From Brachybacterium squillarum M-6-3 (GTDB lineage: Bacteria > Actinomycetota > Actinomycetes > Actinomycetales > Dermabacteraceae), in assembly GCF_000225825.1 (NCBI RefSeq), contig NZ_AGBX01000008.1, positions 62,001 through 126,000 on the forward strand: a stretch of DNA of 64,000 bases, in the 5' to 3' direction. This document shows positions 57,908-64,000 of this stretch, one piece after another. A model generated the notes under the pieces. It did no database searches. It saw nothing but the letters and a program-made list of their open reading frames with translations, and was not told where the DNA came from. The number at the start of each line of letters is the position of its first letter. Position 1 is the first letter of the stretch. The translations under genes and the position numbers were made by a program.

Positions 57908-59671
57908 TCAGAGCGGACGCTTGAGCCCGACGTGGCTCTCCTCGTAGCCGAGCCGGGCGTAGAAGGCGCGGGCCTGCTGGCGGGTGCCGTCGGTGGTGAG
58001 CTGCGCGAGCCGGGCCCCGCGGGCGCGGCCGTGCGCATGCGCCCACTCCAGCATCGCGGTGCCGAGCCCCTGGCCGCGCGCGGAGGCGGCGATGCGCACG
58101 CCCTCGATCTGCAGCCGGGTGGAACCGGCCCGGGAGAGGCCGGGGATGATCGTGAGCTGCATGGTGCCCACCACCTGCTCGGCCTCGTCGGTGACGACGG
58201 CGAGGTAGTGGGCGCCGTCGCGGGAGAGCACCTCGTGGGCGGCCTCGTACTCGGCGAGCTCGGCGACCTCCCGGGAGCGGGCGATCTCGTCGTCGGCCAG
58301 CAGCGTCGCGATCGCGGGCACGTCGGCGCGGCGGGCGCGCCGCACCCGGTAGGAGCGTTCCCCCGGCGTGAGCAGACGACCCGCCCCGGCACCGGCCGCC
58401 TCCCGCATCCGGGCCACCAGCGCATCCAGCCAGGCGCCGACGTTCGCGCGGGCCTCGGAGGTGTCGGGGTAGCGGCAGCGCAGGTGCACCCCGGCCTGGT
58501 CGAGGATGAACCAGAGCATCACCCCGTCGGTGCGGATCGAAGCGCTCACGTACTGCGCCTCCAGCCCGATGTCGTCGATGCGCACCGGCAGGCGACGCAG
58601 GTCCAGCCAGGAGATCGCGAACATGCCGGGGGCCTCCGGCATCCCGCCGTAGGGGGCGAGGATGTCCGCCAGCGGCCAGGAGCCCAGGCGGATCGCCTCC
58701 TTGACGGCCGCGGCGGCCGCCGTCGGGCCGGGCCGCTCCACCTCCAGGACCGCATTGGTGATGAACCAGCCGACGGAGTCGTGCCAGGTGGTGTCGTAAC
58801 GGCTGTGCACGGGGAACACGGCGCGCAGCGGGGCACCGGAGAGCTCCCGCGTCACCTCGGCCATCAGGGAGGTGGTCAGCGCCAGGGTGGAGACGCCGTC
58901 GGCGCGGGCCTGGGCGGACAGGGCGCCGGTGTCGTCCACGTCGAGCACGTCGCGGATCTCCACCCGTTCGGGCTGCGGGGAGGGGTCGCCGAGCGGCAGT
59001 GGGAAGCGGGGCATCACGTCGCCGCCGGCGGCGAGGATCTCGTGCCAGCGGCGGTGGATCTCCTCGGGGGCGCTGCCCCGGTCGCGCAGCAGCGCGGTGT
59101 GCTCGGCGAAGGCGGGCACCCAGCCCTGGGCGGGTTCGCGGCCGGCCTCGAGGTCGGTGAGTGCCGCCAGCAGGTCCCGGGCGATCACCAGCATCGACCA
59201 CATGTCCACGTGGGCGTGGTCGGCGCCGATCACCACGGTGGGGCCCTCGGCGGTCTCGACCACGCACAGCCGGTGCGCGGGCCGCGAATGGGAGGAGCAG
59301 TGGGCATCCAGCACCTCCTGCAGGGCCCCGTTCATCGCCTGCCCGGGGGCGACCTCGTGCTCGACCCAGGCGCCGGGGCCGACGTCGACGGGGCGGAGCA
59401 CCACCAGCCCGTCCTGCTCGGAGAACACGGTGCGCAGGGTGCCGTGCCGGGCGATCACCGCGAGCCAGGCGGCGGCGAGCGCCTCCTCGTCCACGCGCTC
59501 GCGCAACCGGATGGAGATCGCCATCCAGGAGCCGGGCCGGTCGCCGGCGCCGACGTGGCGCCGCTGGTCGAAGGAGACCGGGAGCGCCTCCCCGGCCGGG
59601 GAGACGGTGACCGCGTAGCTGCGGAGGGGACCGAAGGGGAGCCGCAGGTGGGCGACGTGGGTGAGCCGCAT
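57908..59671 (-). CDS. Condensation-domain / GNAT acetyltransferase fusion
   Basis: A 587-residue two-domain protein. Residues about 1-440 resemble an NRPS condensation or PapA-type acyltransferase fold, with the HxxxD motif in DHAHVDMW (H152, D156); the usual Gly after the Asp is Met. Residues about 450-587 are a GNAT domain (VVGTMQLTIIPG, EGVRIAASARGQGLGTAMLEWA, QARAFYARLGYEES). No adenylation or carrier domain is nearby. It may join or acetylate an amine in a small metabolite; reaction unknown. A TACTGT box ends seven bases before the ATG. The 18-residue-long open frame further upstream is not needed. Confidence 0.82.
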   Translation of the reverse strand: MRLTHVAHLRLPFGPLRSYAVTVSPAGEALPVSFDQRRHVGAGDRPGSWMAISIRLRERVDEEALAAAWLAVIARHGTLRTVFSEQDGLVVLRPVDVGPGAWVEHEVAPGQAMNGALQEVLDAHCSSHSRPAHRLCVVETAEGPTVVIGADHAHVDMWSMLVIARDLLAALTDLEAGREPAQGWVPAFAEHTALLRDRGSAPEEIHRRWHEILAAGGDVMPRFPLPLGDPSPQPERVEIRDVLDVDDTGALSAQARADGVSTLALTTSLMAEVTRELSGAPLRAVFPVHSRYDTTWHDSVGWFITNAVLEVERPGPTAAAAAVKEAIRLGSWPLADILAPYGGMPEAPGMFAISWLDLRRLPVRIDDIGLEAQYVSASIRTDGVMLWFILDQAGVHLRCRYPDTSEARANVGAWLDALVARMREAAGAGAGRLLTPGERSYRVRRARRADVPAIATLLADDEIARSREVAELAEYEAAHEVLSRDGAHYLAVVTDEAEQVVGTMQLTIIPGLSRAGSTRLQIEGVRIAASARGQGLGTAMLEWAHAHGRARGARLAQLTTDGTRQQARAFYARLGYEESHVGLKRPL

Positions 59672-59678
59672 GCTGGGT

Positions 59679-59684
59679 ACAGTA
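59679..59684 (-). promoter_or_regulatory. -10 box of the condensation/GNAT gene, leaderless
   Basis: TACTGT on the minus strand ends seven bases before the ATG, within the 49-bp divergent gap to the hydrolase gene. Confidence 0.5.
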
Positions 59685-59720
59685 GCCGCCAACGTCCCTG
59701 CTCCCGCCCCGGAGGTCCCG

Positions 59721-60518
59721 ATGTCATCCTTCCGTGTCCCCGGGGCCGAGCTGGCCTGGGAGCTCAGCGACGAGGGCGGACATCCGGTGGTGCAGCTGCA
59801 CGGCCTCACCTCCAGCCGGGCACGGGACCGGGTGCTGGACCTCGACCTCGGGCGGGGGCTGTCGGGCACCCGGCTGCTGCGCTACGACGCCCGCGCCCAC
59901 GGGGCCTCCACGGGGCGGGCGGAGCCGGAGGACTACCGCTGGACGAGCCTCGCGGACGACCTGCTGGCGCTGCTGGAGGCGACCTTCCCCGGCGAGACGG
60001 TGCACGGGGTGGGGCCCTCGATGGGCTGCGGCACCCTGCTGCACGCGGCGCTGCGGGAGCCGGAGCGCTTCAGCTCGCTGACGCTGCTGCTGCCGCCGAC
60101 GGCCTGGGAGACCAGGGCCGCGCAGATCGAGGACTACCGCCGGCTGGCGGAGTTCATCGACGCCCACGGCATGGAGCGCTTCCTCGGCGCCAGCCAGGAC
60201 ATGTACCGCCCGCCGGCGACGGTCGGCACCCCCACCACGGTGCCGGACATCTCCGGGGAGCTGCTGCCCTCGGCCTACCGCGGCGCCGCACTCAGCGACC
60301 TGCCGTCGCGGGAGGACCTGGCGGCGCTGGACCTGCCGGTGACGATCCTGGCCTGGGTGGACGACCCCGGCCACCCCGTCTCCAGCGCCGAGGCCCTGGC
60401 GGCGACGCTCCCCCGGGCCCGCCTGCAGATCGCCGCGCGGCCCGATCAGGTGGCGCGCTGGCCGGAGGTGCTGTGCGAGGACGTCGCCGCGGCGGGCGCG
60501 GCCGTCACAGCAGGGTGA
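59721..60518 (+). CDS. Alpha/beta-fold hydrolase
   Basis: A 265-residue hydrolase with VQLHGLTSS, RYDARAHGAS and the nucleophile elbow GPSMGCG. The acid is probably in AWVDDPGHPVS; a clear catalytic histidine near the end is lacking apart from the one in GHPVS. GGAGG precedes the ATG. Divergent from the condensation/GNAT gene and sharing its control region; its last 14 bases overlap the end of lctP. Confidence 0.85.
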   Translation: MSSFRVPGAELAWELSDEGGHPVVQLHGLTSSRARDRVLDLDLGRGLSGTRLLRYDARAHGASTGRAEPEDYRWTSLADDLLALLEATFPGETVHGVGPSMGCGTLLHAALREPERFSSLTLLLPPTAWETRAAQIEDYRRLAEFIDAHGMERFLGASQDMYRPPATVGTPTTVPDISGELLPSAYRGAALSDLPSREDLAALDLPVTILAWVDDPGHPVSSAEALAATLPRARLQIAARPDQVARWPEVLCEDVAAAGAAVTAG

Positions 60519-62103
60519 GCACCAGGGTCCACACGCAGATCACGGCGAGCATGCCGAGGCTGTAGAGGATCGAGGCGCGCATGATCTCGCTCTCGCGGCC
60601 CGAGAGGCCCACGGCGCCGGCCGCGATCGCGATGGACTGCGGCGAGATCACCTTGGCGGTGGTGCCGCCGGCGGTGTTCGCGCCCACCAGCTGGGCGGGG
60701 GCCGCGCCGATGCCCTCGGCGGTGGCCACCTGCAGCGGGGCGAACAGGGTGTTGTTGTTGACCACCGAGCCGGTGAGGAACACACCGATCCAGCCGATGA
60801 TCGGGGCGATCAGCGGGAACACGGGGCCTGCCGCGGCCAGCGCCGAACCCATCGCGGTGGAGCCGCCCGAGTAGTTGGCGATGTTGGCGAGCATGAGGAT
60901 CAGGGCGATCAGGATGATGGCCTTGCCGAGCTCACCGATGGTGGCGCGCAGCTCCGTGAGCGCCCCACCGATGCTGATCTGCGGGGTGGTGGCCACCGTG
61001 ATCAGCACGGCCAGCAGGATCGCGGTGCCGGTGGCGCCGAGGATCGCGAGGGACCAGGTGGTCTCGACCAGGGCGCCGGAGGCGGTGGTGATCGCGTTCG
61101 TCAGCCCCTGGATCGGCACCGAGATGGTGGTGGCGGCCAGCGCGCCCTCGGCGAACAGTGCCTTCACGGCCGGGATCGACCACAGCAGGATGGTGCCGGT
61201 GAGGATGTAGAAGGGGCTCCAGGCCACGATGACCTCGCGGGCGCTGTGCCGCTCCACCTCGGGGATCTCGGCGCCGCCCTCGCGGAAGATCCGCTTCGGC
61301 CTCCACACCCGGCTGAGCAGGAAGATCGCGACGAGCGCGGCGAGGCCCGCGCCGAGGTCGGCCAGCTCGGGGCCGAGGAACCACAGCACGCCGGCCTGCA
61401 CGCCGGAGAAGACGAGGGTGACCACGAGGGTGGCGGGCCAGGTCTCGCGCAGGCCGCGCACGCCGTCGAGGATCATCACCAGCAGGAAGGGGATCAGCAG
61501 GGTCAGCGGCTGCAGCACGATCACCAGGGCGCGGGAGAGGTCCAGCACGTCCATGCCGGTGACCTGGGCGCCGACGATGACGGGCACGCCGATGGCGCCG
61601 TAGGCCCCGGCGGCGGCGTTGGCGACCAGGGAGATCATGGCGGCGCGGACGGGCTGGAAGCCGAGCTGGACGAGCAGGGCGGCGCAGATCGCGATGGGCA
61701 CGCCGAAGCCGGCGGCCCCCTCCAGGAAGGCGCCGAAGGCGAAGCTGATCAGCAGCACCTGGATCCGCTGGTCCGGGGAGACCGCGGAGATCGAGGCGCG
61801 GATGATGTCGAAGCGGCCGGAGGCGACGCTGATCCGGTACAGCCACACGGCCATCACGATGATGTAGGCGATCGGCCAGATCGCGGTGAGCAGGCCGTAC
61901 CCGGCGGAGCCGGCGATCGAGCCGAGCGGCATGCCGAAGACGGCGAGCGCGACGACCACCTCGACGGCCAGGGCGATCACGGCGGAGACGATGCCGGTGA
62001 GCTTGAGGACCACCATGCACAGCAGGAACACGAGGATGGGCAGGGCGGCGACGAGCGCCGAGAGCGGCAGGCTGCCGAGGGGGTCGATGGTCTGAATCCA
62101 CAT
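60505..62103 (-). CDS. lctP: L-lactate permease LctP
   Basis: A 532-residue permease with about 13 helices. Family motifs: AFGAFLEGAAGFGVPIAICAALL, AYGAIGVPVIVGAQ, FLTGSVVNNNTLFAPLQV and GANTAGGTTAKVISPQSIAIA. Moves lactate (or glycolate) with protons. It follows ldh on the same strand with a hairpin in between. The open frame continues far upstream but the ATG at 62103 is where similarity begins. Confidence 0.95.
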   Translation of the reverse strand: MWIQTIDPLGSLPLSALVAALPILVFLLCMVVLKLTGIVSAVIALAVEVVVALAVFGMPLGSIAGSAGYGLLTAIWPIAYIIVMAVWLYRISVASGRFDIIRASISAVSPDQRIQVLLISFAFGAFLEGAAGFGVPIAICAALLVQLGFQPVRAAMISLVANAAAGAYGAIGVPVIVGAQVTGMDVLDLSRALVIVLQPLTLLIPFLLVMILDGVRGLRETWPATLVVTLVFSGVQAGVLWFLGPELADLGAGLAALVAIFLLSRVWRPKRIFREGGAEIPEVERHSAREVIVAWSPFYILTGTILLWSIPAVKALFAEGALAATTISVPIQGLTNAITTASGALVETTWSLAILGATGTAILLAVLITVATTPQISIGGALTELRATIGELGKAIILIALILMLANIANYSGGSTAMGSALAAAGPVFPLIAPIIGWIGVFLTGSVVNNNTLFAPLQVATAEGIGAAPAQLVGANTAGGTTAKVISPQSIAIAAGAVGLSGRESEIMRASILYSLGMLAVICVWTLVLTLL

Positions 62104-62225
62104 GGCGGGGAGAACCTCACGTCGGGGTGCCGGGACGGGGTCGCGGCACCGGATCGGGAGACGCTGCGGGCAGTGCCGTCGGAAGGGGCACCGCGGTCGG
62201 ATCTGGTCTTTCGGGGGCAGAGAGA

Positions 62226-62263
62226 ACGGGGCGGCTCCCGGGGTGTGCCGGGTTCCGCCCCGT
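62226..62263 (-). terminator. Two-part hairpin between ldh and lctP
   Basis: ACGGGGCGG (62226-62234) pairs with CCGCCCCGT (62255-62263) and an inner CCCGG/CCGGG stem lies within. It may end or weaken read-through from ldh to lctP. Confidence 0.65.
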
Positions 62264-62297
62264 CGTCCCTGACGAGTGGTCTCTGCGAGGCCTGGGG

Positions 62298-63245
62298 TCA
62301 GCCGCGCAGGTCGGCGGCGACCTTCTTCAGCGCATCGGCCGAGGCCTGCAGGCGGGACAGCTCGTCCTCGCTGAACGGGGTCTCGGGGATCGGGCGGGCG
62401 CCCTCGGCGCCGACGATGCAGGGCACCGAGAGGGCGGCGTCGGAGATGCCGTGCTCGCCCTGCAGGACGGGGGCGACTGGCAGGATGGCCTGCTCGTCGC
62501 CGAGGATCGCCTCGACGATGCGGGCGCTGGAGAGGCCGATGGCGTGGTTGGTGGCGCCCTTGCCCTGGATGACCTTGTAGGCGGCGTCGCGGACGTCCAC
62601 GGCGATCCGGTCGAGGTCCTCGCGGGAGAACAGCGGCGCGCCGTCCTGCTCCCACTGCTCGATCGGGACGGTGCCGATCCGCGCGCCGGACCACAGCGGG
62701 AACTCGCTGTCCCCGTGCTCGCCGACGATCTGCGCGTGGACGCTGGCCTCGGCGACCTCGGCGCGACGGGCGATCTCCCAGCGCAGCCGCGAGGAGTCCA
62801 GCACGGTGCCGGAGGCGAAGATGCGGTTCTCGGGCAGCCCCGAGGTCTCCTGGGCGAGCATCGTGAGCACGTCGCAGGGATTGGTGACGATCACGTAGAC
62901 GGCGTCGGGGGCGACCTCCAGCAGCTGCGGCATGAGCGAGCGGAGGATCCCGGCGTTCGTCGCGGCCAGCTCCAGGCGGGTCTGCCCCGGCTTCTGCTTG
63001 GCCCCGGCGGTGATGACGACGACGTGCGAACCCTCCGCGACGCCGATGTCGGACCCGCCGACGATGTCGCTGCTGCCGAGGAACGCCGAGCCGTGTGCGA
63101 GGTCGAGCACCTCCGCCTCGGTGCGCTCGGTCGCGATGTCGTACAGGGCCACGTGGCGGGCGGATCCGCGGATCAGGGAGGCATAGGCGACGCTCGCCCC
63201 GACGGCGCCTGCTCCGACAACGGTCAGCTTCGAGTTCACGATCAT
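62298..63245 (-). CDS. ldh: L-lactate dehydrogenase
   Basis: Interconverts pyruvate and lactate with NADH. The 315-residue protein has the GAGAVGASVAYASL nucleotide site, the substrate loop AGAKQKPGQTRLEL, VTNPCDVLT, and the proton-relay His in VGEHGDSEFPLWS. The glutamine in KQKPGQTR fits lactate rather than malate dehydrogenase. TACGCT ends six bases before the ATG. Confidence 0.95.
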   Translation of the reverse strand: MIVNSKLTVVGAGAVGASVAYASLIRGSARHVALYDIATERTEAEVLDLAHGSAFLGSSDIVGGSDIGVAEGSHVVVITAGAKQKPGQTRLELAATNAGILRSLMPQLLEVAPDAVYVIVTNPCDVLTMLAQETSGLPENRIFASGTVLDSSRLRWEIARRAEVAEASVHAQIVGEHGDSEFPLWSGARIGTVPIEQWEQDGAPLFSREDLDRIAVDVRDAAYKVIQGKGATNHAIGLSSARIVEAILGDEQAILPVAPVLQGEHGISDAALSVPCIVGAEGARPIPETPFSEDELSRLQASADALKKVAADLRG

Positions 63246-63251
63246 GCGGCC

Positions 63252-63257
63252 AGCGTA
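63252..63257 (-). promoter_or_regulatory. ldh -10 box, leaderless
   Basis: TACGCT on the minus strand ends six bases before the ldh ATG. Confidence 0.5.
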
Positions 63258-63369
63258 GGCTCGTCCGGGCGCCCTGCCACAGGACCTAGGTCGGCTCCAC
63301 CGTCGGCCGCGCTGGTGGGGACGCGGTCCACCGCGGACCGTTCACCGACTCGACACCCCGGAGGCCCCC

Positions 63370-63690
63370 ATGATCCTCATCAACGTCCGTTTCCCCGTCC
63401 GCCCCGAGGTCGCCGACCGCTGGCCGGAGATCGCTCGCCCCTTCACGGAGGCGACCCGCGCCGAGCCGGGCAACAAGTGGTTCACCTGGTCGCGGGACGT
63501 CGAGGACCCGACGGTGTACGTGCTGCTCGAGGCCTTCGAGGACGACGCCGCCGGGGCGCACGTGGACTCCGACCACTTCCGCACCATGCAGGCGGAGTTC
63601 CCGCAGTACCTGCGCGAGACCCCGCAGATCGTCTCCCATCAGGTGGACGGCGACGGCTGGGGCCCGATGGGTGAGCTCACGGTCGACTGA
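63370..63690 (+). CDS. ABM-domain (YgiN-like) putative monooxygenase
   Basis: A 106-residue dimeric alpha-beta barrel protein: ILINVRFPVRPEVADRWPEIARPFTEATRAEPGNKWFTWSR-type start and YVLLEAFEDDAAGAHVDSDHF. Family members oxidise quinols or other aromatics or have unknown roles. GGAGG precedes the ATG. Confidence 0.88.
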   Translation: MILINVRFPVRPEVADRWPEIARPFTEATRAEPGNKWFTWSRDVEDPTVYVLLEAFEDDAAGAHVDSDHFRTMQAEFPQYLRETPQIVSHQVDGDGWGPMGELTVD

Positions 63691-63725
63691 GCGCCGCGGA
63701 GCGGACGGGCGTCGTCCGGCGTCCT

Positions 63726-64000
63726 TCAGCGCTCCAGCCGGGCGAGCTTCTCGGGGTTCCGCTGGAGGGCGATCCCGGTGACGCGGCGCCCGTCGCTCTC
63801 GATCCAGGTCACGCTGTCCACGCCCCCGGGTCCGGTCGCGACCAGGGCCGGGTGCCCGTTGACCTCGCGCACGGTCCAGGTGAGGGCGCGCACGTCGGCC
63901 TTCTCGAACAGGCCGAGGACGAACCGCATCGTGCGGTCCGCGCCGAGGATCGGGCGGCGCGCGGCCCTCGCGATCCCGCCGCCGTCGCTGGTGAGCACCA
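63726..64000 (-). CDS. ECF41/SigJ-like sigma factor, C-terminal part (cut by window edge)
   Basis: The last 91 codons of a minus-strand gene. TSDGGGIARAARRPILGADR, VNGHPALVATGPGGVDSV and the end ALQRNPEKLARL match the SnoaL-like extension of ECF41/SigJ sigma factors, which controls their activity. The sigma2 and sigma4 domains would be to the right of the window. Confidence 0.8.
   Translation of the reverse strand, partial: VLTSDGGGIARAARRPILGADRTMRFVLGLFEKADVRALTWTVREVNGHPALVATGPGGVDSVTWIESDGRRVTGIALQRNPEKLARLER

Overview
The window is a very GC-rich, gene-dense bacterial chromosome segment. Its gene set points to an actinobacterium: a mycothiol-linked formaldehyde dehydrogenase, the bifunctional HisA/TrpF enzyme PriA, a DUF1844 gene beside infC, an Rpf-type muralytic enzyme, and many TAnnnT -10 boxes sitting 6 to 8 bases before a start codon (leaderless mRNAs). 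The mix of xfp, a fruRKA operon, ldh/lctP and monomeric isocitrate dehydrogenase would suit the Micrococcales, possibly a Brachybacterium-like genus; that is an impression from familiarity, not a search result.

Layout. 1-6024 (minus): pheS, pheT, a DUF4870 membrane protein, argC behind a probable ArgR operator, and the start of argJ. 6218-7935 (plus): mscR with an MBL-fold partner, ending at a long inverted repeat. 8110-12342 (minus): infC (AUC start codon, attenuator-like leader), rpmI, rplT, an SpoU methyltransferase and a CopD/CtaG fusion. 12752-18104: DUF1844, an SseB-like gene and a compact histidine operon hisC-hisB-unknown-hisH-small membrane protein-priA. 18219-25908: DUF3054 and DinB genes, then a minus-strand sugar operon (binding protein, two permeases, exported GH144-like enzyme, cytoplasmic GH3) behind a promoter flanked by two LacI-type operators; this block separates hisC from hisD (26051-27388). 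27490-31733: ZIP transporter, icd, an alpha/beta hydrolase. 31780-33143 is a lower-GC islet with a secreted bacteriocin-like protein, a two-helix membrane gene whose second codon is a stop, and a decayed gene fragment.

33180-43307: TSUP permease, flavohemoglobin, DUF488, thiol peroxidase, PPK2 kinase, PepSY lipoprotein, phosphoketolase, acylphosphatase, an MFS exporter and DUF808. 43371-50876: a Rossmann reductase, phosphoribosyltransferase with BCCT transporter, and fruR-fruK-fruA. 50950-55221: a uracil DNA glycosylase, a probable manganese (yybP-ykoY) riboswitch before a TerC-family gene, a YhhN protein, and a divergent DUF1772/TetR pair sharing two operators. 55277-64000: VOC protein, thymidine kinase, the Rpf-like enzyme, a condensation-domain/GNAT fusion divergent from a hydrolase, lctP, ldh, an ABM monooxygenase and the end of an ECF41/SigJ-like sigma factor.

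Working together: mscR with its MBL partner detoxifies formaldehyde; fruRKA and phosphoketolase feed central carbon, with ldh/lctP handling lactate; the GH144-like/GH3/ABC operon looks like a polysaccharide (perhaps beta-1,2-glucan) uptake system under LacI-type repression. No insertion sequence, CRISPR array, tRNA or rRNA was found.
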